This document shows positions 42,332 through 49,541 of a DNA stretch of 64,000 nucleotides, piece after piece (position 1 is the first letter of the stretch; every line of letters begins with the position of its first letter). This DNA comes from Chryseobacterium artocarpi (GTDB lineage: Bacteria > Bacteroidota > Bacteroidia > Flavobacteriales > Weeksellaceae), in assembly GCF_001684975.1 (NCBI RefSeq), contig NZ_MAYH01000012.1:62001-126000 (forward strand). Reading direction: 5' to 3'. Under the pieces are notes generated by a model that saw only the letters and a program-made list of their open reading frames with translations, was not told where the DNA came from and made no database searches. A program made the translations under genes and the position numbers.

Positions 42332-43006
42332 TTAAAGGATTTCGTATCTCGTTTTGATGCTATACTTCAATTTAATATTTTCGATATTACCGAAAGAAAA
42401 ATCTACAGAAGCATCTGCCATCTCCATTTGTATACTGTTGGCTCTGCTTTTATAAGCAACAGGCATCACCGTATCGCTGGTATAGTCTTCTATTTCTACA
42501 ATTTCAAGAGGACTTCCTGTTTTTTTACCCATACTTTCCAATAGATAATCTGCTTTTTCTTTAGCTGCTTTTAGTGCATTGATTTTCACAACTTTTCTGA
42601 AGTCTGCAATCTTACTGTTTTTTACTTCTGAAACATTCAGGCTGGTTACCCATTTTTGATTCAGGTCTTCCATAACTTTGCTGAGGTTTGCTTTTGCATT
42701 GACTTTAAATTCATAGTTCTTGGAAAATTTAGCCGTTTTTGAATAAATATTCTGGTACATCGATTTGAATTTAATGTCTTCGTTTTTCACTCCGGCATTT
42801 TTTAAGATCTCAAACATCTTCTTTTCATTGTCTGCAAGATCATTTTTGTTATCTGCTTTTATCCCGATGCTGAAGATAATTTCATCTGGTTCTACTTCCA
42901 TTTCTGCAACTCCTGTTACTTCAATTGCGTTTTTCTTTACTTCCTGGGCATTTACAAAACTTCCCAGCGTTAAAATTCCGATTAATAAAAAATGTTTCAA
43001 TTTCAT
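42332..43006 (-). CDS. SIMPL-domain (DUF541) secreted protein
   Basis: The 224-residue product has a signal peptide (MKLKHFLLIGILTLGSFVNAQ) and one SIMPL/DUF541 domain (about 28-224): IEVTGVAEMEVEPDEIIFSIGI near the start, NEKKMFEILKNAGVKNEDIK, and KADYLLESMGKKTGSPLEIVE. Such periplasmic or outer-membrane-associated proteins form oligomers in some species, and the role is poorly known. It carries its own direct-repeat site (43073-43102) and TAATTTTA box upstream, closely like those of the DUF4139 gene, so the two probably share regulation. Confidence 0.87.
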   Translation of the reverse strand: MKLKHFLLIGILTLGSFVNAQEVKKNAIEVTGVAEMEVEPDEIIFSIGIKADNKNDLADNEKKMFEILKNAGVKNEDIKFKSMYQNIYSKTAKFSKNYEFKVNAKANLSKVMEDLNQKWVTSLNVSEVKNSKIADFRKVVKINALKAAKEKADYLLESMGKKTGSPLEIVEIEDYTSDTVMPVAYKSRANSIQMEMADASVDFSFGNIENIKLKYSIKTRYEIL

Positions 43007-43037
43007 AATTTTCTGTTTTTACGTTTAAATTCTGATG

Positions 43038-43102
43038 TAAAATTAGTAAGATCCGAAACCGAAAACCGGAAGACTTGGTGAAAGGGAAGTTTCACTTGGT
43101 GA
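43038..43102 (-). promoter_or_regulatory. LytTR-type direct-repeat site B with -7-like box, SIMPL gene
   Basis: On the plus strand, ACTTGGTGA (43073-43081), 12 bp, ACTTGGTGA (43094-43102), perfect copies. A minus-strand TAATTTTA box (43038-43045) lies exactly 27 bp away, as at site A. No TTG at -33. Confidence 0.62.
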
Positions 43103-43145
43103 GATGTAGAAATACTGGTTTGTAGAGGATGTAAATAATCTGATA

Positions 43146-43487
43146 AGGCAAAGACTCGCAAAAGTTAGATGAATTCTTTGTGGATATTTTCGTTCGCAAT
43201 GGCATTTCATTCAGCAATGTCAATTTTCTTAGCTGAGTGTCAACGCTTCTGCGAACGTATCTAATATTATATAATTGTAATGAATTTTCTTTGCGATTTT
43301 TGCGCTAATCTTTATACAATTAAACGCAAAGACTCGCTAAAGTTTGATAAATTCTTTGTGGATATTTTCGTTCGCAATGGCATTTCATTCAGCAATGTCA
43401 AATATTGTGTTCCTAGCTGAGTGCTAACGCCTCTGCGAACGTATAAAATATAATTGTAATGAATTTTCTTTGCGATCTCTGCGTTAA
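43146..43487. repeat. Two tandem copies of a ~170-bp palindromic repeat
   Basis: Copy 1 is about 43146-43312 and copy 2 about 43319-43487. They share long identical blocks, such as ATTCTTTGTGGATATTTTCG and TTCGCAATGGCATTTCATTC. Each copy is itself palindromic at two levels: outer arms AACGCAAAGACTCGC against GCGATCTCTGCGTT-like sequence, and inner arms CGTTCGCA against TGCGAACG. Each could fold into a large hairpin. No gene is needed to explain them. Confidence 0.75.
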
Positions 43488-43567
43488 ATCCTTTATAAAG
43501 TATCATTTAAAACTTATTCAACCAAATGCATTAAAATGTTTTAAAATCAAAACGCTTATCTATTATA

Positions 43568-43597
43568 ACTTGGTAGAATAAGCTTTTGACTTGGTGA
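43568..43597 (+). promoter_or_regulatory. LytTR-type direct-repeat site C, kinase operon
   Basis: ACTTGGTAG (43568-43576), 12 bp, ACTTGGTGA (43589-43597), ending 56 bp before the GTG start at 43654. A TTACTTTG box (43627-43634), one mismatch from TAnnTTTG, lies 29 bp downstream. Confidence 0.58.
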
Positions 43598-43653
43598 AGA
43601 ATAGAAGAGGATCGATAAAGTTTTACTTACTTTGCATTAAATATTAGGAATCT

Positions 43654-45432
43654 GTGAAATTAGTCTTTAAAATATTGTTTATTTCAATGCTTGCAGTGGG
43701 AAACTTTCTCTCTGCACAGGATACTACAAAGGTAGCACAGGTTTTAAAATCTGCTGCAAAATTGAAAAAAGCAGTAGATAAAAATGACGATAAAGGCGTT
43801 GCTGATACTTATGTAGGAATAGCTAATGATTATTATAATCAAGGGAATTATGCTAAAAGCGAAGAATATCTGATCAAAGCTAAAGCCCTCTATCAAAAGC
43901 TGAATGATAAGAAAAATCTGGAATCAACTACCAGAAAACTGGCTCAGTCGCAGGAAAAACAGAATAAAATAACACCTGCGCTCAGCAATTACAGCATGGC
44001 GGCACAGATGAATTACAGCGAAAAAAGTAAAACCGTTAATTCAAATGATGTAGCAAGACTTTCTTCTCCTACACCGGAACTTCGGGCAGAAGCTATTCAG
44101 AACAATATTAATATCAGTAAAAAAGAAAATGAACAGGCAAATGTAGCGGAAGGTTACAGTCAATTGGCAGAAATCAACTTACAGCAAAAAGATATTTATA
44201 AAGCTGAAGCAAATCTGAATAATGCTTATGTTATTTCAAAAAAAGAAGCACCACAACAAGCACTGGCAATTAATCAGAAACTAGCCGATTTGTATGTGGA
44301 AAATAAAAAGTTTGATAAAGCCATAGAAGCCAAAAAGAAAGTCCTAAAAGAAGACTTTGTCAAAGAAAATTCACAGGAGAAAGTTAATCAGATTCAGGAA
44401 CTGGCGGATATTTATATTAAAAAAAATGACCCAAAAGAAGCGGTAGACCTTTTAAGAAACGCTTACGGAATTGCTCTGGATAAAGGGCATACTCTGGAAG
44501 CTCAGAAAAGTGTAAAAAAGCTGGACAGTCTGTATGCTATTTCAGGGAATGTAGATGCTTCGGTTCAGTTATACAGAGATTTTCTGGGAAAACTACCGAA
44601 TTTGGTTTCCAAAGACCGAAGTCTGGTAGATAATAAAATTCTGGAAGATACAGAACAGAGAATTTCTCAACTTGAAAAAGAGAAAGAATTAAAAGATGAG
44701 CTTATCCGTAAGAAAAATGTCTTTAATTACGGGTTGATTGCTACTTTAATTGTATTGACAGGTTTAATTATATTCATTTTCAGAACACTGAAAAAAGTTC
44801 AGACCAAAAACAAGAAAATAGCTCTTCAATCGCTTCGTCGTGAAATGAATCCACACTTTATTTTTAATAGTCTGAATAGCGTTAATCACTTTATCGCAAC
44901 AAATAATGAACTGGAAGCGAATCAGTATCTTACAAAATTCTCCAAGCTGATGCGCGGTGTAATGGAAAATTCTACGGATGACTTTATTCCTTTTCAGCAG
45001 GAGTTGGATCTTTTACAAAATTATCTTGCCCTTGAGAAAACACGTTTTGCAGATAAGTTTGATTATGAAATTGATCTGGATGATAATTTGAATATGCAAA
45101 GTCTACAGGTTCCCGGAATGCTCATACAGCCGTTTTTGGAGAATGCAATCTGGCATGGACTTCGTTACAGAACAGACAAAGGGTTTTTAAAATTAAGTTT
45201 TGAGAAAAATAATCAATATCTTAAAATTATCATTGAAGATAACGGAATAGGAATTGAAGAAAGTAAAAAGCAGAAAACTGAACATCAGAAAACGAGAGAG
45301 GGAAGGGGGATGAAAAACACTTTGGAAAGGATTAAATTGCTGAACGACCTTTATAAGAAAGATATTACCTGCACTGTTAAAGATAAAGAAAGTAACAGCG
45401 GAGTCTTGGTCAGTATTAAGATTAATGTATAA
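43654..45432 (+). CDS. TPR-containing LytS-like sensor histidine kinase
   Basis: The 592-residue product starts with GTG and has a signal peptide (FKILFISMLAVGNFLSAQ), TPR-like repeats (about 30-300), a coiled segment (about 325-355), one membrane helix (about 357-377) and a cytoplasmic His_kinase/HATPase module. The phospho-acceptor is His401 in REMNPHFIFNSLNSVNHF, and the ATPase G box is IIEDNGIGIEE. This class pairs with LytTR response regulators, and one lies two genes downstream. The operon is preceded by a direct-repeat site, so it may be autoregulated. The signal sensed by the TPR part is not known. Confidence 0.92.
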   Translation: MKLVFKILFISMLAVGNFLSAQDTTKVAQVLKSAAKLKKAVDKNDDKGVADTYVGIANDYYNQGNYAKSEEYLIKAKALYQKLNDKKNLESTTRKLAQSQEKQNKITPALSNYSMAAQMNYSEKSKTVNSNDVARLSSPTPELRAEAIQNNINISKKENEQANVAEGYSQLAEINLQQKDIYKAEANLNNAYVISKKEAPQQALAINQKLADLYVENKKFDKAIEAKKKVLKEDFVKENSQEKVNQIQELADIYIKKNDPKEAVDLLRNAYGIALDKGHTLEAQKSVKKLDSLYAISGNVDASVQLYRDFLGKLPNLVSKDRSLVDNKILEDTEQRISQLEKEKELKDELIRKKNVFNYGLIATLIVLTGLIIFIFRTLKKVQTKNKKIALQSLRREMNPHFIFNSLNSVNHFIATNNELEANQYLTKFSKLMRGVMENSTDDFIPFQQELDLLQNYLALEKTRFADKFDYEIDLDDNLNMQSLQVPGMLIQPFLENAIWHGLRYRTDKGFLKLSFEKNNQYLKIIIEDNGIGIEESKKQKTEHQKTREGRGMKNTLERIKLLNDLYKKDITCTVKDKESNSGVLVSIKINV

Positions 45433-45440
45433 ACAGGAGT

Positions 45441-46166
45441 ATGAAAAAGAATACATTCGTCCTTATAATGATGATTACACTATTTTCAGGACTTTTATCC
45501 GGACAGGATATTGACAGCATTCGTTTAACGAATATTCTTAAAAGTTTAAAGCTGGATAAAAATAAAATAAGACAAGAGCTTTGTGTAGAAAAAAAGATGC
45601 CCAGTGTTGAAGACTCTTATATTGCCATTATTCCGGTTATTTTACATCAGGAAAAAGACGATTATATCTTTACGGCACAGAATTATATACTCATTACAGA
45701 TAGCAACGGAACCATAAAAAACCAATACTTTGATCCTACAGAACTGGATTCTGATGCTGTGGGTTTAAGAGGTTTTACCATTGATACAGGATTGTATACC
45801 ATTAGTCAAAATATTCGTGCATTCGGAGTAAAAGCAGACTTTGTTGGAAGCAGTAAAGTTTATCCTTATGATACGGGGAAGCTTTCAATGTATTATCCGG
45901 AAGGTGAAACTCTTAAAAAAGTCTTGGATCAGTTTGAAATAGATTCGGCAAGAGGAGAGTGGGATACCCGATGTAATGGAGAATTTCGGGATAAGCATTC
46001 CTATATTATTTTGGACTCATCCCAAACGAACAACTTTACAGATCTTAAAGTAAAAACCATTGCCGTTACTACAATAAGCAAGGAAATAAAAGGAGAATGT
46101 GAGAATAAAGAAACATCAAAAACGTTTTATAAAACCTTAAAATTTAAAAACGGAAAATATCAATAA
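45441..46166 (+). CDS. Secreted protein of unknown function inside a two-component operon
   Basis: The 241-residue product has a signal peptide (MKKNTFVLIMMITLFSGLLSGQ) and a soluble mature part with several Tyr/Phe-rich strands (DDYIFTAQNYILITDSNG, GLRGFTIDTGLYTIS) and two cysteines near residues 179 and 220. It lies 8 bp after the kinase gene and 31 bp before the LytTR regulator gene. Its place between the two suggests it works with the kinase in the periplasm, as a ligand or signal modulator. This is inferred from context. No family recognised. Confidence 0.65.
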   Translation: MKKNTFVLIMMITLFSGLLSGQDIDSIRLTNILKSLKLDKNKIRQELCVEKKMPSVEDSYIAIIPVILHQEKDDYIFTAQNYILITDSNGTIKNQYFDPTELDSDAVGLRGFTIDTGLYTISQNIRAFGVKADFVGSSKVYPYDTGKLSMYYPEGETLKKVLDQFEIDSARGEWDTRCNGEFRDKHSYIILDSSQTNNFTDLKVKTIAVTTISKEIKGECENKETSKTFYKTLKFKNGKYQ

Positions 46167-46197
46167 GTGATTATCTGCAACCTAATATTTAAAAATA

Positions 46198-46932
46198 ATG
46201 AAAATCAAAGCTGTAATTGTAGACGATGAGCTCATAGCAAGAGAAGTACTGAGAAACTATCTCACAAAATACTGTCCACAGGTAGAAATTTTGGGTGAGG
46301 CAGAGAATATTAAAGAAGCTGTTCCTTTAATTGCAGAAAAGCAGCCACAATTGGTATTTTTAGATGTGGAAATGCCTTTCGGGAATGCTTTTGATGTATT
46401 GGAAGCAACCAAAGAATTTTCTTATGAAACTATTTTCATTACAGCATTTTCACAATATTCATTACAGGCTTTAAATAAATCTGCCAGTTATTATATTCTA
46501 AAACCAATTGATATTCAGGAATTGATTCTTGCAGTCAATAAAGTTGCTGAAAGTCTTGAGAAAAAAGAAGAACTTAACAGAAACAAAATTTTACTTGAAA
46601 ATTTAAAATTAAAACCTGAAAAACAACAGCTTATTCTTCCAACGCTGCAAGGGTTTGATGTGGTGAAAACAGAAGATATTGTAAGGCTTCAGGCAGATGG
46701 AAACTTTACACAGGTATATCTTACCGATGGCTCCAAAAAAATGGTATGCCGCTTCCTGAAACATTTTGATGATTTGCTGGAAAGCCCTTTTGTAAGGGTG
46801 CATCGCTCTCATATTATCAATACTTCTTTTGTGAAGTCTTATCATAAAAGCGGAACTGTAATGCTGGCTGACGATGTTGAAATTGAAGTTTCCGGAAGCT
46901 TTAAAGACAGTTTTCTGAAAGTATTTTCATAG
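46198..46932 (+). CDS. LytTR-family response regulator
   Basis: The 244-residue protein has a receiver domain (Asp9-Asp10 in IVDDE, phospho-acceptor Asp56 in VFLDVEMP, Lys near 103 in YYILKPI) and a C-terminal LytTR DNA-binding domain (about 140-240: LPTLQGFDVVKTEDIVRLQADGNFTQVYL, RFLKHFDDLL, FVRVHRSHIINTSFV). LytTR proteins bind direct repeats about two helical turns apart, which is what is seen upstream of this operon and of the DUF4139 and SIMPL genes. It is the likely partner of the LytS-like kinase two genes upstream. Confidence 0.94.
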   Translation: MKIKAVIVDDELIAREVLRNYLTKYCPQVEILGEAENIKEAVPLIAEKQPQLVFLDVEMPFGNAFDVLEATKEFSYETIFITAFSQYSLQALNKSASYYILKPIDIQELILAVNKVAESLEKKEELNRNKILLENLKLKPEKQQLILPTLQGFDVVKTEDIVRLQADGNFTQVYLTDGSKKMVCRFLKHFDDLLESPFVRVHRSHIINTSFVKSYHKSGTVMLADDVEIEVSGSFKDSFLKVFS

Positions 46933-47006
46933 AATTTATCGTTCTTTAACAGCCCAAAGGCACTATTTTTGACGTCTTCACTTAAGAACCACACAAAATT
47001 TCTGTT

Positions 47007-47549
47007 ATGAAGACCTTTCACAAAATTATACTTCCCGTCTCGTTAGGAGCCCTTGCTCTTATCGTTTTTAATTCTTGTTCAGTAGGAATTCCAAAAGGAG
47101 CTGTAGCAGTAAAGAATTTTGATGCTAAAAAATATCTCGGACGATGGTATGAAATTGCCCGCTTTGATTATAAGTTTGAGAAAAATATGGATAATGTTAC
47201 CGCAGAATATTCAGAAAACCCAAACGGAACCATTCATGTAAGAAATAAAGGATATGATTACGTGAAAAAGGTATGGAATGAATCTAATGGTGAAGCTAAA
47301 TTCATTAAAGATAAAACCGAGGCAAGGCTTAAAGTCTCCTTTTTCAAACCCATTTGGGCGGGTTATAATGTGATTGACATTGATGAAGAATATCAGTATG
47401 CCTTAGTAGCAGGAAGCAGTTTGAAATACCTTTGGATCTTATCCAGAACAACCACTATTCCTGAAAGTATAAAACAGCGTTTTATCGAAAAAGCAAAAAA
47501 AATCGGATATAATACGGATGAATTGATCTGGGTGAAACATAACCAGTAA
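47007..47549 (+). CDS. Bacterial lipocalin lipoprotein (Blc-like)
   Basis: The 180-residue product has a lipoprotein signal (IVFNSC, Cys24) and a lipocalin barrel: first strand motif FDAKKYLGRWYEIARFDY (GxW, residues 46-48), YSENPNGTIHVRNKGYD, and the late motif ALVAGSSLKYLWILSR with the conserved arginine. Blc-type lipocalins bind fatty acids or lysophospholipids at the outer membrane and are often stress-induced. It follows the LytTR gene by 74 bp, without a clear separate promoter box or terminator between them. Confidence 0.9.
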   Translation: MKTFHKIILPVSLGALALIVFNSCSVGIPKGAVAVKNFDAKKYLGRWYEIARFDYKFEKNMDNVTAEYSENPNGTIHVRNKGYDYVKKVWNESNGEAKFIKDKTEARLKVSFFKPIWAGYNVIDIDEEYQYALVAGSSLKYLWILSRTTTIPESIKQRFIEKAKKIGYNTDELIWVKHNQ

Positions 47550-47562
47550 AATCCGGAAATAC

Positions 47563-47625
47563 AAAAGAGCAAAATCGTAAGAAAAACAAATCATATAATT
47601 TGATCACACACAATTTTGCTCTTTT
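47563..47625. terminator. Long-loop inverted repeat between convergent genes
   Basis: AAAAGAGCAAAAT (47563-47575) and ATTTTGCTCTTTT (47613-47625) are perfect 13-bp inverted arms with a 37-base loop, between the lipocalin gene and the convergent minus-strand gene. Probably a shared terminator. Confidence 0.6.
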
Positions 47626-47638
47626 ACTTTTTCACAGT

Positions 47639-48112
47639 CTAACTTCCAATATACTCCTTCCATTCTTCGAAACGGTAATCAATTACCTGTTTCATCAGAT
47701 CATAGTTTTCGTAAGTATCTTCAATATGATAGAATGTTTCATATTCATAATCATTTTCCTCCGCTTTGGAATCAAATAGATTTACAAAATCATCCGCGAA
47801 AGAACTGTATCTGTTTCCAAAATCTGTATCATCAGCATAATAGTCCTTTGCAAAACTGTTTCCAAGATCATTCAGGTCATACTCTGAAAATTTTCCGTCA
47901 CAAGAATCCATGATAAATTCAGCTCCGGTAATTTCTCTTCTTTTTACCTTTTCAATTTCTTCAGCGCCATCTTCTTTTAATTCGTCGGAGATCAGATCGT
48001 TATTGATACACCAGTTCAGAAACATTCCTGTGTGGGTTGCCCCGTTTTTCTGAGGAAGATCTTCCGGGAAATCACCTCCGTAATGCCATGAAGCATCATC
48101 ATATTTTGACAT
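47639..48112 (-). CDS. Acidic hypothetical protein (MSKYDDASWHYGGDFPEDLP)
   Basis: The 157-residue soluble and very acidic protein begins MSKYDDASWHYGGDFP and contains GMFLNWCINNDLISDELKE and many Asp, Glu and Tyr. Similar proteins occur widely as uncharacterised small proteins (a DUF7832-like name comes to mind, not certain). The frame runs 11 codons further upstream to 48145, but a TATTTTTG -7 box at 48143-48150 overlaps that start, so ATG 48112 is chosen. It is a single gene, convergent with the lipocalin and divergent from cinA. Function unknown. Confidence 0.72.
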   Translation of the reverse strand: MSKYDDASWHYGGDFPEDLPQKNGATHTGMFLNWCINNDLISDELKEDGAEEIEKVKRREITGAEFIMDSCDGKFSEYDLNDLGNSFAKDYYADDTDFGNRYSSFADDFVNLFDSKAEENDYEYETFYHIEDTYENYDLMKQVIDYRFEEWKEYIGS

Positions 48113-48142
48113 AATATTCAGTATCGTTTTAAATAATTTTGT

Positions 48143-48150
48143 CAAAAATA
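48143..48150 (-). promoter_or_regulatory. -7 box of the acidic hypothetical gene
   Basis: TATTTTTG on the minus strand, 30 bp upstream of the ATG at 48112; no -33 TTG at normal distance. Confidence 0.45.
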
Positions 48151-48227
48151 GAAAAAATCAATTTATATTGCCGCAGCCGGAGATTTTTCCGTCATTTGTA
48201 TGAAATTTTTTTTCAAGAATTTGACAT

Positions 48228-49478
48228 ATGGAAAAAGCAGTTCTGATCACTATCGGTGACGAAATCCTTTCTGGAAATACGATAGATACCAATTCTAATT
48301 TTATTGCCTCCGAACTGAAAAATATCGGGATAAAAGTTGTACAGATTTTTACAATTTCAGATGAAATAGAAACAATTAAAAATACGTTAAGCTCAGCTTT
48401 TGAATTAGGAGATCTGGTGATAACAACGGGAGGATTAGGTCCCACCAGAGATGATAAAACAAAAAAAGCACTTGCCGAGTTTTTCAATGACGAAATTTCT
48501 TTAGATGAGGTTACTTTTAATCATCTTAAAGGATATATGGAAAGACGTGGGCGTGCAGATATTTTAGAAAGAAATAAAGAACAGGCTTTTGTACCTACGA
48601 AATCTATTGTTTTTCAAAATCATTTTGGCACAGCACCTTGCATGATGATGGAGCTGGACGGAAAATTATCGTACAGTCTTCCCGGAGTTCCTTACGAAGT
48701 AAAACCATTGATTAAAGATCAGATTATCCCTTATTTGCAGGGAAGATTCAACCTTCATTATATTCATAGCAGAATTGTTTCCGTGGTAGGAATTCCTGAA
48801 AGTATTCTTGCAGATACTATTGAAGATTGGGAGCTTGCCTTACCTCAAAATATTTCGTTATCATATCTTCCTGTGGGAACAAGAGTAAAGTTGAGATTAA
48901 CAGCTTCCGGAGATCATGAAGATAGTTTGAAACAACAGACAGAGGACGAAATTCAAAAATTACTTCCTTTGATCAAAGATCATGTGATTGCCGTTTCTGA
49001 AGACAAAATAGAAAATATTCTTGCGGAGATATTGAAAGATAGAAGATTAACGATTTCAACGGCAGAAAGTTGTACAGGCGGAGAGCTTGCAAAGATGATC
49101 ACTTCTGTTTCCGGCAGTTCAAAATACTTTCTTGGAGGAATGGTTGCTTATGCTACAGAAAAAAAGGTTAAAATTTTAAATGTATCCCAAGAAACGGTAG
49201 ATCAGTATACTGTAGTGAGTGAACAGGTAGCTCAGGAAATGGCGAAAGGATGTCAGAATTTATTTGAAACCAATATTTCACTTTCTACTACCGGAGTAGC
49301 AGGTCCCGGAAAAGGAGAAGACGGTAAAGATGTAGGAACCGTTTTTTATACCATAAGAATCAATGATCAGGAAGTAACTTCGAAATTATATATGCCGCAT
49401 CTGGAAAGACTTGATTTTATGAATTTTGTATCCCAGAAGGTGATTCAGGATCTTGTGGGACTTCTTGTTAACCAGTAA
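48228..49478 (+). CDS. cinA: CinA-family protein (MoCF-like domain plus CinA C-terminal deamidase domain)
   Basis: The 416-residue protein has an N-terminal MoaB/MogA-like domain (about 4-170: ITIGDEILSGNTIDTNSNFIASEL, TTGGLGPTRDDKTKKAL) and a C-terminal CinA domain (about 255-410: STAESCTGGELAKMITSVSGSSKYF, STTGVAGPGKGEDGKDVGTV). The latter is the nicotinamide-nucleotide amidase type in other bacteria, part of pyridine-nucleotide recycling. The name competence/damage-inducible protein A is historical. Length is typical. It is divergent from the acidic protein gene, and the GH18-NodB-GT2 gene follows after 63 bp. Confidence 0.93.
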   Translation: MEKAVLITIGDEILSGNTIDTNSNFIASELKNIGIKVVQIFTISDEIETIKNTLSSAFELGDLVITTGGLGPTRDDKTKKALAEFFNDEISLDEVTFNHLKGYMERRGRADILERNKEQAFVPTKSIVFQNHFGTAPCMMMELDGKLSYSLPGVPYEVKPLIKDQIIPYLQGRFNLHYIHSRIVSVVGIPESILADTIEDWELALPQNISLSYLPVGTRVKLRLTASGDHEDSLKQQTEDEIQKLLPLIKDHVIAVSEDKIENILAEILKDRRLTISTAESCTGGELAKMITSVSGSSKYFLGGMVAYATEKKVKILNVSQETVDQYTVVSEQVAQEMAKGCQNLFETNISLSTTGVAGPGKGEDGKDVGTVFYTIRINDQEVTSKLYMPHLERLDFMNFVSQKVIQDLVGLLVNQ

Positions 49479-49541
49479 TATAAGGTTTGTTTTTTTAATT
49501 TTTTTTTAATTTTAATTATAGAGTTTTTCATACTTTTTGAG

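Larger units (their letters stand above)
43007..43653. other. 647-bp spacer with two LytTR-like sites and a tandem palindromic repeat
   Basis: No gene is supported here. A minus-strand frame at 43312-43506 falls wholly within repeat sequence and is discounted. The spacer holds site B (43073-43102) for the SIMPL gene, two tandem copies of a palindromic repeat (43146-43487) and site C (43568-43597) for the histidine kinase operon. Confidence 0.7.

Noticed and set aside
43312..43506. 64-codon minus-strand frame
   Set aside because: It falls almost entirely within the second copy of the palindromic repeat, so it is a repeat artefact.
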